A stretch of 45,075 nt of DNA from Cupriavidus gilardii J11. GTDB taxonomy: Bacteria > Pseudomonadota > Gammaproteobacteria > Burkholderiales > Burkholderiaceae. Position numbers and translations under genes: made by a program. The DNA lies in the NCBI RefSeq assembly GCF_007829435.1, contig NZ_VLJN01000001.1, forward strand, positions 52,157 to 97,231. Direction: 5' to 3'. Positions 30,755 through 39,341 of this stretch are shown one piece after another. The notes under the pieces were generated by a model, which saw only the letters and a list, made by a program, of their open reading frames with translations, did no database searches and was not told where the DNA came from. Each line of letters opens with the position of its first letter. Position 1 is the stretch's first letter.

Positions 30755-30773
30755 TGCAATGCACGTGCAATGC
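30755..30773. promoter_or_regulatory. Direct repeat in the egtD/terC intergenic region
   Basis: TGCAATGC occurs twice, 11 bp apart (30755-30762 and 30766-30773), about one helical turn. It lies about 145 bases before egtD and upstream of the terC promoter. Between it and that promoter is a 9-bp hairpin, GTGCCCGGC/GCCGGGCAC (30827-30851). A regulator site is possible; none is known to me. Confidence 0.3.
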
Positions 30774-30909
30774 GGGCGGGATGCGGCAGGCATGCGCGCC
30801 GCCCCACGACGCACTTTGCAAGGGCCGTGCCCGGCCGCCGACGCCGGGCACGCCGTCCACAGGGTAAACGCCATCGACCCCCAAACCACAAAAAGCCAAT
30901 GGCCTCGTT

Positions 30910-30915
30910 TATAAT
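30910..30915 (+). promoter_or_regulatory. -10 element of terC
   Basis: A perfect TATAAT about 40 bases before the riboswitch core; no clear -35. The transcript would start near 30922. Confidence 0.6.
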
Positions 30916-30952
30916 CCGTGCCCAAGCAAGGCCGACCACGGCCGTGCCCCTT

Positions 30953-31106
30953 CAAAGGGGAGTAGCTCCAGGGCCCGATGCCCTTAGCACAATCGTCATT
31001 CCGAGACCGCGTTCCCGCGCAGGCTCCGGTTGTGCTGACCGGATCGCCGTCTTCGGCGGTGCGGTCGAGCAAGACCTTTGCAACCTGGTTTCATGGTTTG
31101 CAAAGG
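30953..31106 (+). promoter_or_regulatory. yybP-ykoY (Mn2+) riboswitch of terC
   Basis: The conserved 5' block AAAGGGGAGTAGCTCC (30955-30970) and the 3' block GAGCAAGACCTTTG (31067-31080) are diagnostic. P1 forms between CAAAGG (30953-30958) and CCTTTG (31075-31080). The same 3' strand can instead pair downstream: CCTTTGCAACC (31075-31085) with GGTTTGCAAAGG (31095-31106), a mutually exclusive hairpin. No U-run follows, so control is probably at translation of terC, 60 bases further on. The class senses Mn2+ and usually turns expression on. Confidence 0.9.
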
Positions 31107-31164
31107 CTCCATGCCGCGATTGCATGACTCCAGGTGAACCCGTTCAAGTTCTACAGGAGATTTC

Positions 31165-31872
31165 ATGGAGTGGCTTACCGATTTGTTCACGATGCAGTTT
31201 CTGACCGCGCTGGCGTCGATCGTCGTGATCGACCTGGTGCTGGCTGGCGACAACGCCATCGTGATCGCACTCGCGGCGCGTAACCTGCCGCCGCATCTGC
31301 AGAAGAAGGCAATCATCTGGGGTACCGTTGGCGCCGTGGTGGTCCGCTCGGCGATGACCATCGGCGTGGTCTGGCTGCTGAAGATCCCCGGACTGATGCT
31401 GGTGGGCGGTCTGGCGCTGGTCTGGATCGCATACAAGCTACTCTCCGATGACAGCGACGGCGACGAGCATGGCACCGGCGCGACCACGCTGGCAGGCGCG
31501 ATGAAGACCATCATCATCGCCGACGCGGTGATGGGTATCGACAACGTGCTGGCCGTGGCCGGCGCCGCGCACGGCAGCTTCCTGCTGGTGGTGCTGGGCC
31601 TGTTGATCAGCATCCCGATCGTGGTGTGGGGCTCGCGCCTGGTGCTGAAGCTGATGTCGCGCTATCCGGTCATCATCTACATCGGCGCTGGCGTGCTGGC
31701 GTTCACCGCCGTCAAGATGATCGAGGGCGAACCGCTGATCAAGCCGTTCTTCCTGGCCAACCAGGCCATCGCGTGGCTGCTGTATCTGGTCATCATCGGC
31801 GGTGTGCTGGGCCTGGGCTATCTGGCGCAGAAGCGGCGCACCGTGGCGGCTGACAACCAGCAGGGGGCGTAA
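31165..31872 (+). CDS. TerC family membrane protein, probable Mn2+ exporter
   Basis: A 235-residue inner-membrane protein with about seven helices. The two TerC signatures are present: VVIDLVLAGDNAIVIALA (near residue 20) and IIIADAVMGIDNVLAVAG (near residue 115), each with the paired acidic and Asn residues that likely bind metal. The short YjbE-like form lacks CBS or other added domains. ACAGGAGA precedes ATG 31165. The yybP-ykoY riboswitch in its leader points to manganese-induced efflux, as for alx and yoaB-type relatives. Confidence 0.93.
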   Translation: MEWLTDLFTMQFLTALASIVVIDLVLAGDNAIVIALAARNLPPHLQKKAIIWGTVGAVVVRSAMTIGVVWLLKIPGLMLVGGLALVWIAYKLLSDDSDGDEHGTGATTLAGAMKTIIIADAVMGIDNVLAVAGAAHGSFLLVVLGLLISIPIVVWGSRLVLKLMSRYPVIIYIGAGVLAFTAVKMIEGEPLIKPFFLANQAIAWLLYLVIIGGVLGLGYLAQKRRTVAADNQQGA

Positions 31873-31917
31873 GTGTTGCGGCTTGCCGCATGCGACTGAC
31901 TGCTGCGGCTAGCTGTG

Positions 31918-31960
31918 GCTGCCCTCTCCCCCGCCCCTCTCCCGCTCGCGTGAGAGGGGA
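31918..31960. repeat. REP-like repeat after terC
   Basis: GCTGCCCTCTCCCCCG, then CCCCTCTCCCGCTCGCGTGAGAGGGG in two parts with one mismatch in the right arm. It begins 45 bases after the terC stop. Confidence 0.85.
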
Positions 31961-31984
31961 GAAAACAGGCGGGACGGGGCCGGC

Positions 31985-32017
31985 AAAGGGGCGATTCCAT
32001 CGGGATCGCCCCTTTTT
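31985..32017 (+). terminator. Intrinsic terminator of terC
   Basis: AAAGGGGCGAT, 9-base loop, ATCGCCCCTTT followed by TT: an 11-bp stem with a U-run. It separates terC from thyA. Confidence 0.92.
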
Positions 32018-32127
32018 ACATCGAAGGCCCGCATCGACCCGATGCGCTAAAATGGTCCCCTTTGGCGACACCGGCGCCGCACTCCGCCGACGCCGGGTTC
32101 CGCCCCTCTTCCACGCCCTCCCAGCCG

Positions 32128-32922
32128 ATGAAACAGTATCTCGACTTCATGCGCCATGTGTACGAGCATGGCACCGTCAAGGCGGACCGCACCGGCACCG
32201 GCACCCGCTCGGTGTTCGGCTACCAGATGCGCTTCGACCTGCGCGAAGGCTTCCCGGTGGTGACCACCAAGAAGCTTCACCTGAAGTCGATCATCTATGA
32301 ACTGCTGTGGTTCCTGCAGGGTTCGACCAACGTCAAGTGGCTGCAGGAAAACGGCGTCACCATCTGGGACGAATGGGCCGACCCGGATGGCGAGCTGGGG
32401 CCGATCTACGGCTACCAATGGCGCTCGTGGCCCGCGCCCAACGGCCGGCATATCGACCAGATCGCCGACTTGATCGCGCAGATCCGAGCCAATCCGGACT
32501 CGCGCCGGCTGATCGTGTCGGCATGGAACGTGTCCGACATTCCGCGCATGAAGCTGCCGCCCTGCCATGCGTTCTTCCAGTTCTACGTGGCCGACGGACG
32601 GCTGTCGTGCCAGCTGTACCAGCGCAGCGCCGATATCTTCCTCGGCGTGCCGTTCAATATCGCCAGCTACGCGTTGCTCACGCACATGATCGCGCAGCAG
32701 ACCGGCCTCGACGTCGGCGATTTCGTGTGGACCGGTGGCGACTGCCATATCTACAGCAACCACGAGGAGCAGGTGCGCACGCAGCTCGCACGCGAGCCGC
32801 TGGCGTTGCCGCGGCTGAAGATCCTGCGCAAGCCGGAGTCGATCTTCGACTACCGCTATGAGGATTTTGCCCTGGAAGGCTACGCCTCGCATCCGGCGAT
32901 CAAGGCACCGGTGGCGGTATGA
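32128..32922 (+). CDS. thyA: Thymidylate synthase
   Basis: Makes dTMP from dUMP with methylene-tetrahydrofolate as carbon donor and reductant. It has 264 residues, the same as E. coli Thy[13 protein letters not shown] near residue 20 binds phosphate, [12 protein letters not shown] carries the catalytic Cys, [18 protein letters not shown] and GDCHIYSNH bind dUMP. ATG 32128 gives the standard [11 protein letters not shown] start; TAAAAT at 32048-32053 is a plausible -10. The stop overlaps the folA start (ATGA), the classic thyA-folA coupling in which DHFR recycles the dihydrofolate made here. Confidence 0.97.
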   Translation: MKQYLDFMRHVYEHGTVKADRTGTGTRSVFGYQMRFDLREGFPVVTTKKLHLKSIIYELLWFLQGSTNVKWLQENGVTIWDEWADPDGELGPIYGYQWRSWPAPNGRHIDQIADLIAQIRANPDSRRLIVSAWNVSDIPRMKLPPCHAFFQFYVADGRLSCQLYQRSADIFLGVPFNIASYALLTHMIAQQTGLDVGDFVWTGGDCHIYSNHEEQVRTQLAREPLALPRLKILRKPESIFDYRYEDFALEGYASHPAIKAPVAV

Positions 32923-33419
32923 CACTGCTGACGCTGATCGTCGCACGCGCTCGCAACGGCGTGATCGGCCGTGACAATACGCTGCCCTGGCGCCTGCCCG
33001 AGGACCTGGCGCACTTCAAGCGCACCACCATGGGCGCGCCGGTGGTGATGGGCCGCAAGACCTGGGACTCGATCGGCCGGCCGCTGCCCGGTCGCCGCAA
33101 TATCGTGGTGAGCCGCAATGCCGGCCTGCGCCTCGATGGCGCGGAGACCGCGAGTTCGCTGGAAGAGGCGCTGCGGCTATGCGTCGGGGTGCCGGAAGTG
33201 TTCGTGATCGGCGGCGCGCAGCTCTATGCGGAAGCGCTGCCGAGTGCCGACCGGCTCATCGTGACGGAGATCGACGCGGATATCGACGGGGATGCGGTGT
33301 TTCCGGCGATCGATGCGAGCCAGTGGGTGGTGACGTCGCGCGAAACGCATCACTCCGAGGCCAATGGGTTCGATTACAGCTTCGTGACTTACGAGCGGCC
33401 GCCGGTGGGGGAGCAGTAA
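32919..33419 (+). CDS. folA: Dihydrofolate reductase
   Basis: Reduces dihydrofolate to tetrahydrofolate with NADPH; 166 residues. [36 protein letters not shown] (with the catalytic acidic residue at PED), [20 protein letters not shown] (NADPH) and [13 protein letters not shown] are all typical of chromosomal, trimethoprim-sensitive type DHFR. The start overlaps the thyA stop by 4 bases, so translation is coupled. Downstream is the convergent pmbA, 52 bases away, with a short remnant of the REP-like end (ACTGCCCTC, 33446-33454). Confidence 0.97.
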   Translation: MTLLTLIVARARNGVIGRDNTLPWRLPEDLAHFKRTTMGAPVVMGRKTWDSIGRPLPGRRNIVVSRNAGLRLDGAETASSLEEALRLCVGVPEVFVIGGAQLYAEALPSADRLIVTEIDADIDGDAVFPAIDASQWVVTSRETHHSEANGFDYSFVTYERPPVGEQ

Positions 33420-33471
33420 GGCTTGGGCTTCTGCCGTGGGAAGGACTGCCCTCAGCAGAACCCCCAAAAAT

Positions 33472-34842
33472 TCAGTTCCCCGCGATCGTCATCTGCTCGA
33501 TCAACACCGACCCCGTTTCCTTGGTGCCGCGTACCAGCGTGTCCGCGCCAATCGCGACGATCTGGCGGAACATCTCGACCATGTTGCCGGCGATGGTGAT
33601 TTCCTCGACCGGATACTGGATCACGCCGTTTTCCACCCAATAGCCCGACGCGCCGCGCGAGTAGTCGCCCGTCACGTAGTTGACGCCCTGCCCCATCAGC
33701 TCGGTTACCAGCAGGCCGGTGCCCATCTTCCTCAGCATGCCGGCAAAGTCGTCGTCCGGCTGTGTCAGCTTGCTGGTCAACGTCAGGTTGTGCGAGCCGC
33801 CGGCATTGCCGGTGGTCTGCATGCCAAGCTTGCGCGCCGAATACGTCGACAGGAAATAGCCCTCGACCACGCCGTCGCGGACCACATCGCGCGCGCGGGT
33901 ACGCACCCCTTCCTCGTCGAACGGTGCGCTTCCCATCGCGCCGGGCAAATGCGGGCGCTCATGGATGTCGATGTGCGGCGCGAACACCGGCTTGCCCAGC
34001 GAGTCGTACAGGAAGGTCGACTTGCGGTACAGCGCACCCCCCGACACCGCCTGCACGAAGGCGCCCAGCAGCCCTGCGGCCAGCGGCGCCTCGAACAACA
34101 CGGGGCAGCGCCGCGTGGACAGCTTGCGTGCCGACAGGCGCGCCAGCGCCCGCTCGGCGGCATAGCGGCCGATGGCTTCAGGCTCGGCCAGCGCATCGGG
34201 CGCGCGCTTGGACGAATACCAGTCGTCGCGCTGCATGCCATTGCCGCTGCCCGCGATCGGCGCGCAGGAGATGAAATGCCGCGAGTACGGATAGCCGCCG
34301 ACGAAGCCGCGCGTGGTCGCCAGCACGAACTGCGAATGCTGCGCCGACACGCTGGCGCCATCGCTGTTGCGAATCTTCGGGGACACCGCGAAGGCGGCCG
34401 CCTCGGCCCGGCGGGCGACGTCGATGGCCTGTTCCGCATCGATGTCCCAGGGATGGAACAGGTCCAGGTCGCGCGGCTCGCGCTCCAGCAGCTCTTCCTC
34501 CGCCAGACCCGCGCAGTCGTCCTCGGCGGTGTACCGGGCGATGTTGTAGGCGGCCTGCACGGTGGCCCGCAGCGCGGCCGAAGAGAAATCCGACGTGCTG
34601 GCGTTGCCACGGCGCTTGCTGATCATCACGGTGACGCCCATCACCTTGTCGCGATTCTGCTCGATGGTCTCGACCTCGCCCTTGCGCACCGTGACCGACA
34701 AGCCGCTGCCTTCGCTGATCTCGGTGGCGGCATCGCTGGCGCCCAGCCCGCGCGCGACGCGCAGCACGTCGGCTGCCATTTCGCTCAGTTCGGCCTGGGT
34801 ATAGGTGAAGTGGGATTTTTGTTCGGTCATGTAGTAGGACAT
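33472..34842 (-). CDS. pmbA: Metalloprotease PmbA (TldE), TldD/PmbA family
   Basis: A 456-residue partner of TldD. In E. coli the TldD/TldE pair matures microcin B17, degrades CcdA and modifies small peptides; the zinc site lies in TldD and PmbA is the supporting subunit. Seen here: ISEGSGLSVTVRKGEVETIE, GNASTSDFS near residue 80, a central SDGASVSAQHSQF, the C-terminal GTGLLVTELMGQGVN and YPVEEITIAGNMVEMF. No tldD is in the window. ATG 34842 is used; ATG 34830 (MTEQKS) in frame is as likely. The gene is divergent from darP, the same arrangement as pmbA-yjgA in E. coli. Confidence 0.93.
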   Translation of the reverse strand: MSYYMTEQKSHFTYTQAELSEMAADVLRVARGLGASDAATEISEGSGLSVTVRKGEVETIEQNRDKVMGVTVMISKRRGNASTSDFSSAALRATVQAAYNIARYTAEDDCAGLAEEELLEREPRDLDLFHPWDIDAEQAIDVARRAEAAAFAVSPKIRNSDGASVSAQHSQFVLATTRGFVGGYPYSRHFISCAPIAGSGNGMQRDDWYSSKRAPDALAEPEAIGRYAAERALARLSARKLSTRRCPVLFEAPLAAGLLGAFVQAVSGGALYRKSTFLYDSLGKPVFAPHIDIHERPHLPGAMGSAPFDEEGVRTRARDVVRDGVVEGYFLSTYSARKLGMQTTGNAGGSHNLTLTSKLTQPDDDFAGMLRKMGTGLLVTELMGQGVNYVTGDYSRGASGYWVENGVIQYPVEEITIAGNMVEMFRQIVAIGADTLVRGTKETGSVLIEQMTIAGN

Positions 34843-34908
34843 GCGAGAGATCGGAGAGGCATCGGGGACCGTGCACGCGGCGCGATTGGCGCGCCGGGGC
34901 GGTCGCGG

Positions 34909-34937
34909 TTCAAACGGGAATCATAGCAAGATAAAAT
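34909..34937 (+). promoter_or_regulatory. Promoter placing darP transcription at or next to its ATG
   Basis: TTCAAA (34909-34914), 17-base spacer, TAAAAT (34932-34937). The expected start of transcription, about 7 bases on, falls at 34944-34945, where ATG 34945 begins. This suggests a leaderless message. Confidence 0.5.
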
Positions 34938-34944
34938 GCCGTCC

Positions 34945-35595
34945 ATGACGCGACGTAACCGCCCCTCTTCCGGTGCCCACTCCGGCGCCCCCTTTACCGG
35001 GGCGTTTGCCCCCGAACCCGACGACGACGAGCCCAAGAGCAAGTCCCAGCGCAAGCGCGACATGCATGCGCTGCAGGCACTGGGCGTGGAGCTCGAGGCG
35101 CTGCCCAAGGACCGCCTCGCCCGCGTGCCGATGCCCGAGCCGCTGGCCGAGGCCATCCACGAGGCGCGCCGCATCACGAGCCACGAAGGCAAGCGTCGCC
35201 AGATGCAATACGTGGGCCGCGTGATGCGCGGCCTTGACGACGACGAGGTCGATGCCATCCGCCGCGCGCTCGAAGGCTTCAAGGGCACCAGCAAGGCCGA
35301 AACGGCACGGCTGCATTTGATCGAGCGCTGGCGGGAGATGCTGCTGCGCGATGATGATGCGCTGACCCGCTTCCTTGCCGAGCATCCCGAGGTCGACGTG
35401 CAGGCACTGCGCAACCTGATCCGCGGCGCCCGCAAGGAGCAGCAGCTTGGCAAGCCCCCGCGCCATTTCCGGGAGCTGTTCCAGGCCATCAAGACGGCGC
35501 TGGACGCCAAGGACGGCCAGCAGCCCGCCGCAGGCGCGAACGGCATTCCGGCCGGCAATGCCGACGATAACGATCAGCCCGACCAGGAGCCATGA
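34945..35595 (+). CDS. darP: Ribosome biogenesis factor DarP (YjgA, DUF615)
   Basis: A 216-residue cytoplasmic protein that binds late 50S assembly intermediates. The DUF615 core runs from about residue 30: [58 protein letters not shown] and [20 protein letters not shown]. Both ends are extended by low-complexity sequence. I chose ATG 34945 over ATG 34936 because the latter overlaps the -10 element. It lies 102 bases from the divergent pmbA and overlaps mog by 4 bases. Confidence 0.93.
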   Translation: MTRRNRPSSGAHSGAPFTGAFAPEPDDDEPKSKSQRKRDMHALQALGVELEALPKDRLARVPMPEPLAEAIHEARRITSHEGKRRQMQYVGRVMRGLDDDEVDAIRRALEGFKGTSKAETARLHLIERWREMLLRDDDALTRFLAEHPEVDVQALRNLIRGARKEQQLGKPPRHFRELFQAIKTALDAKDGQQPAAGANGIPAGNADDNDQPDQEP

Positions 35596-36227
35596 TGACG
35601 CAACCCCAAGCACCGATCGCCCGCAGCCATCCCGACGAACTGGTGGTGGGCCTCGTATCGATCTCCGACCGCGCGTCGGCCGGCACCTATCAGGACGAAG
35701 GCATTCCGGCGCTGCGCGAATGGCTGGGCCGCACGCTTACGTCGCCGTGGCAGGCCGTGGAGCGGCTGATTCCGGATGAACGCGCGCTGATCTCGCAGAC
35801 GCTGGTGGAGCTTGTCGATGTGGCCAGCTGCGACCTGGTATTGACCACTGGCGGCACCGGCCCGGCGCGCCGCGACGTGACGCCGGAAGCCACGCTGGCC
35901 GTGGCGACCAAGGAAATGCCGGGATTCGGCGAACAGATGCGCCAGGTCAGCCTGCATTTCGTGCCGACCGCGATCCTGTCGCGGCAGGTGGCGGTGATCC
36001 GCGAAACGGACAGCCATGCCGCGCTGATCATCAATCTGCCGGGCCAGCCGCGCGCCATCCGCGAAACGCTGGAAGGGCTGCGCGGCGACGACGGCAAGGC
36101 AATCGTGCAGGGGATTTTCGCCGCGGTGCCTTACTGCATCGACCTGATCGGCGGGCCGTATGTGGAAACCGACGAGGCGGTGGTGAAAGCCTGGCGGCCG
36201 AAGCATGCGGTGAGGCAGAAGGGGTGA
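35592..36227 (+). CDS. mog: Molybdopterin adenylyltransferase
   Basis: Activates molybdopterin with ATP before molybdate insertion, in molybdenum cofactor synthesis; 211 residues. The MogA/MoaB fold is shown by [20 protein letters not shown] near the N-terminus, [21 protein letters not shown] (nucleotide loop, near residue 87) and [17 protein letters not shown]. The start ATGATG overlaps the darP stop; the pairing with a ribosome factor appears to be only positional. No other Moco genes are in the window. A REP-like repeat follows. Confidence 0.92.
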   Translation: MMTQPQAPIARSHPDELVVGLVSISDRASAGTYQDEGIPALREWLGRTLTSPWQAVERLIPDERALISQTLVELVDVASCDLVLTTGGTGPARRDVTPEATLAVATKEMPGFGEQMRQVSLHFVPTAILSRQVAVIRETDSHAALIINLPGQPRAIRETLEGLRGDDGKAIVQGIFAAVPYCIDLIGGPYVETDEAVVKAWRPKHAVRQKG

Positions 36228-36263
36228 TTGCCTGTTTTTGGGGTGTTGGGTTGGCTGGCTGCA

Positions 36264-36309
36264 ACTGCCCCCCTCTCCCGCACAGCGGGAGAGGGGGGGT
36301 GAGGGCAGT
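36264..36309. repeat. REP-like repeat between mog and the AEC carrier
   Basis: ACTGCCCCCCTCTCCCGC-ACA-GCGGGAGAGGGGGGG followed by TGAGGGCAGT: core and both outer ends, with a small asymmetry. It separates convergent genes. Confidence 0.9.
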
Positions 36310-36320
36310 ATCAGCAAACC

Positions 36321-37202
36321 CTACCGCAACCCCAGATACAACCCCACCGGCACGAACACCACCGCCGCGATATTCCCCAGCAGCACGATCGACGCCACCT
36401 GATCCGGCTCCTGCCGGAAATGGTCGGCCACCAGGAAGTTCAGCACCGCCGGCGGCAGTGCGGCAAACACGAACAGCAGGCCGCGCTGCAGGTCCGTCAA
36501 CGGCACCAGCCACGCCAATACCAGCGCGCAAGCGATGCCGGTCAGCGGGCACACCACGGCGCCGATCAGCCCCATGCTCCAGTTGCGCAGGTTCACGTCC
36601 TTCATGCGCACGCCGAGGGCGAACAGCATCAGCGGCACCGTCGCATCGCCGAGCAGCTTGATCGACTGGAATACCGGCTCGGGCAGTGCAAACCATGGCC
36701 GCGCCAGCGACAACGCGACGCCGACCACGGTGGCCAGCACCATCGGATTGCGGGCAATGCGCTTGAGCGACGCATGGCGATCGACGATCTTCAGGCCCAG
36801 CGTGAAATGCATCAGGTTGGACGCGGCGAACAACGCGACCGCCGGAGCGAGGCCGGCCGGACCGAAGGCAAACACCGACAGCGGCAGGCCCATGTTGCCG
36901 GAGTTATTGAACATCATCGGCGGTACGAACGTCCTCGGATCGGCGCGCAACAGACGTGCCGCGAACCACGCCAGCACCCCGGAGCCCAGCACGACGCCCA
37001 CCGCGCAGCCCAGCAGTGCCAGCTGGTCGAGCAGCACGAAGTCCTTGCTGACGAAAGCCGACACCACCAGCAGCGGCGCGATCACGTCGAGCGTGGCGCG
37101 ATTGATGCCCGTCATGTCGGGATGGGCGCGACGCCCGTACAACCAGCCGACCAGGATGATCAGGATGACTGGCGTGATGATGGAGACGATGCGGGCTAGC
37201 AT
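36321..37202 (-). CDS. AEC family transporter (auxin efflux carrier-like)
   Basis: A 293-residue inner-membrane protein with about ten helices in two five-helix halves. FVPPMMFNNSGNMGLPLSVF near residue 98 is the unwound-helix motif of the family, and LLGDATVPLMLFALGVRM (near 200) is its counterpart in the second half. Bacterial members carry malonate, malate or similar acids; the substrate here is unknown. The frame stays open upstream through the 63-bp repeat, whose translation gives a Ser/Pro/Arg-rich tail, so I place the start at ATG 37202 (MLARIVSIITPVIL). orn lies upstream on the same strand beyond the repeat. Confidence 0.88.
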   Translation of the reverse strand: MLARIVSIITPVILIILVGWLYGRRAHPDMTGINRATLDVIAPLLVVSAFVSKDFVLLDQLALLGCAVGVVLGSGVLAWFAARLLRADPRTFVPPMMFNNSGNMGLPLSVFAFGPAGLAPAVALFAASNLMHFTLGLKIVDRHASLKRIARNPMVLATVVGVALSLARPWFALPEPVFQSIKLLGDATVPLMLFALGVRMKDVNLRNWSMGLIGAVVCPLTGIACALVLAWLVPLTDLQRGLLFVFAALPPAVLNFLVADHFRQEPDQVASIVLLGNIAAVVFVPVGLYLGLR

Positions 37203-37245
37203 GGATCTGGGAGAGCTCGGTGGGGGACGGTGGTTTGAGGGCTTG

Positions 37246-37308
37246 GACTGCCCTCTCCCCCCGCCCCTCTCCCGCGTTGCGGGAGAGGGGCGGGGGGAGA
37301 GGGCAGTC
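37246..37308. repeat. Complete REP-like repeat: perfect 30-bp inverted repeat
   Basis: The left arm (37246-37275) starts GACTGCCCTCTCCCCCCGCC and ends CCTCTCCCGC. The loop is GTT (37276-37278). The right arm (37279-37308) is its exact reverse complement. This is the fullest copy of the family in the window. It lies between orn and the AEC carrier gene, both minus strand. Confidence 0.95.
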
Positions 37309-37323
37309 AATCCAGTCAACGCA

Positions 37324-37935
37324 TCAAGACTGCGTCCCGCCCTGCTCCACCTGGCTCGACCGAATGAAGTGTTCGCGGTAATACCGCAGCTCCTCGATCG
37401 ATTCGAGGATGTCGGCCAGCGCCGTATGCAACTGCCGCTTGATGAAGCCCTTATGAATGGCCGGCTCCCAGCGCCTGCACAGTTCCTTCAGCGTCGATAC
37501 GTCGAGATTGCGGTAGTGGAAGAACGATTCCAGCTTGGGCATGTAGCGCGCCATGAAGCGCCGGTCCTGGCAGATCGAGTTGCCGCACATCGGCGACTTG
37601 CCGGCCGGCACCCAGCGCTTCAGGAAGGCCAGCAGTTCGGCCTCGGCCTGCGCTTCGGTCAGCGTCGAAGCCTTGACCTTGTCGATCAGGCCGGAACGGC
37701 CATGGGTGCCCTTGTTCCAGTTGTCCATGCCGTCGAGCACCGCGTCTTCCTGGTGGATCACCAGCACCGGACCTTCGGCCAGGATATGCAGTTCGGAGTC
37801 GGTGATCACCACCGCCACCTCGATGATGCGGTCGCGCTCGGGCGACAGCCCGGTCATCTCCATATCGAGCCAGACCAGATTGTTTTCGCTTTTGACGGAT
37901 TGGACGGCGGGCGTCGCGGAGCTTGGGCTTGTCAT
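37324..37935 (-). CDS. orn: Oligoribonuclease
   Basis: A 3'-5' exoribonuclease that clears 2-5 base RNAs (and pGpG); DEDDh family, 203 residues. The metal-binding acids are in [16 protein letters not shown] (near residue 22), [15 protein letters not shown] follows, [16 protein letters not shown] carries the third Asp site and [17 protein letters not shown] the catalytic His/Asp. The N-terminus has about 15 extra residues before the core. It is divergent from the M48 protease gene; in many relatives orn and rsgA are divergent neighbours, and here an M48 gene sits between them. Confidence 0.96.
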   Translation of the reverse strand: MTSPSSATPAVQSVKSENNLVWLDMEMTGLSPERDRIIEVAVVITDSELHILAEGPVLVIHQEDAVLDGMDNWNKGTHGRSGLIDKVKASTLTEAQAEAELLAFLKRWVPAGKSPMCGNSICQDRRFMARYMPKLESFFHYRNLDVSTLKELCRRWEPAIHKGFIKRQLHTALADILESIEELRYYREHFIRSSQVEQGGTQS

Positions 37936-37993
37936 TGCACTGCGCTTTGTCGTTGGAGGGGCATCGGCGCCGGTTGGGGACGGCGCGAAGACT

Positions 37994-37999
37994 TATAAT
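37994..37999 (+). promoter_or_regulatory. -10 element upstream of the M48 protease gene
   Basis: A perfect TATAAT, 94 bases before ATG 38094, with a weak -35 region. It would drive the M48 gene and the overlapping rsgA. Confidence 0.5.
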
Positions 38000-38093
38000 T
38001 CTCGCATATCGACCGCCTGGCCGAGTGGCCGCGCGACGACACCGCCGCCACCGGCCTCGCTCGCGCCAGGCCCGACCCCACAAGGCAAGACCG

Positions 38094-39341
38094 ATGTTCA
38101 CCCTGCTATTCCTCGCCGCCCTGGTGGTGATGGTCCTCACCAAACTCTGGCTCGCCGCGCGCCAGGTGCGCCATGTCGCGCTGCATCGCGATACCGTGCC
38201 GGAGCGCTTCGCCGGCACCATCGCGCTGGATGCGCACCGCAAGGCCGCCGACTACACCATCGCGCGCACGCGGCTGTCGATGCTGGAGGTACTGGCCGGC
38301 GCCGCCGTGCTGCTCGGCTTCACGTTGCTGGGCGGTCTGCATGCGCTGAACCAGTTCTGGTACGGCATGTTCGGTCCGGGCTATGCCTATGGCGTGGCGC
38401 TGGTGGCCAGTGTCGCCCTGATCGGCGGGCTGGCCGAGCTGCCGTTCACGCTGTACGCGCAATTCGGCATCGAGGAGCGCTTCGGCTTCAACCGCATGAC
38501 GTGGCGGCTGTGGCTCGTCGACGCCATCAAGATGCTGCTGGTGGCCACGCTGCTCGGGCTTCCCTTGCTGCTCGCCGTGCTGTGGCTGATGGACCGGATG
38601 GGCGCCCTGTGGTGGCTATGGACCTGGGTCGTATGGATGGTCTTCAACGTGATCCTGCTGGTGGTGTTTCCGACCTGGATCGCGCCGCTGTTCAACAAGT
38701 TCGAGCCCTTGTCAGACGAGGGCCTGAAGGCGCGCATCGAGGCGCTGCTGCGCCGTTGCGGCTTCGCCAGCAAGGGACTGTTCGTGATGGACGGTTCGCG
38801 CCGCAGCGCGCACGGCAATGCCTACTTCACCGGGTTCGGCTCGGCCAAGCGCATCGTGTTCTTCGACACGCTGCTGTCGCGGCTCGACGGCGACGAGATC
38901 GAGGCGGTGCTGGCCCATGAACTGGGCCACTTCAAGCGCCGCCATATCCTGAAGCGCATCGTCGTCACGTTCGCGCTGAGCCTGGCCTTCCTGGCGCTGC
39001 TGGGCTGGCTGTCCGCGCGCGCGTGGTTCTACACCGGCCTGGGCGTGCTGCCCAACCTGATGTCGGACAGCCACGCGCTGGCGCTGGTGCTGTTCTTCCT
39101 GACGCTGCCGGTGTTCACCTTCCTGCTCGGCCCGCTGTCGAGCATCACGTCGCGGCGCCACGAGTTCGAAGCCGATGCGTTCGCCGCCGAGCATGCCAGC
39201 GCGACGCATCTGGTGTCGGCGCTGGTCAAGCTGTACAAGGACAACGCGTCGACGCTGACGCCCGATCCGCTGTATAGCGCGTTCTATTACTCGCACCCGC
39301 CCGCAGCCCAGCGGATCGACCGTCTGCTGGCGCGCGCATGA
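38094..39341 (+). CDS. M48 family zinc metallopeptidase (Ste24/CAAX-protease-like)
   Basis: A 415-residue membrane protease with seven or eight helices. An N-terminal Peptidase_M48_N domain (helices up to about residue 205) precedes the catalytic domain: the zinc motif AHELGH has His275, Glu276 and His279, with the third ligand Glu in [11 protein letters not shown] about 75 residues on. [17 protein letters not shown] at the end is typical of Ste24-type members. In bacteria the role is probably membrane-protein quality control; CAAX processing is not expected. ATG 38094 starts directly at helix 1. Its stop overlaps rsgA (ATGA). Confidence 0.92.
   Translation: MFTLLFLAALVVMVLTKLWLAARQVRHVALHRDTVPERFAGTIALDAHRKAADYTIARTRLSMLEVLAGAAVLLGFTLLGGLHALNQFWYGMFGPGYAYGVALVASVALIGGLAELPFTLYAQFGIEERFGFNRMTWRLWLVDAIKMLLVATLLGLPLLLAVLWLMDRMGALWWLWTWVVWMVFNVILLVVFPTWIAPLFNKFEPLSDEGLKARIEALLRRCGFASKGLFVMDGSRRSAHGNAYFTGFGSAKRIVFFDTLLSRLDGDEIEAVLAHELGHFKRRHILKRIVVTFALSLAFLALLGWLSARAWFYTGLGVLPNLMSDSHALALVLFFLTLPVFTFLLGPLSSITSRRHEFEADAFAAEHASATHLVSALVKLYKDNASTLTPDPLYSAFYYSHPPAAQRIDRLLARA

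Noticed and set aside
37203-37319. Longer N-terminus for the AEC carrier
   Set aside because: It would translate the perfect inverted repeat; helix 1 begins at 37202.
38011-38030. tRNA gene suggested by GGCCGAGTGG
   Set aside because: Only a D-arm-like motif; no anticodon arm, T arm or acceptor stem follows.
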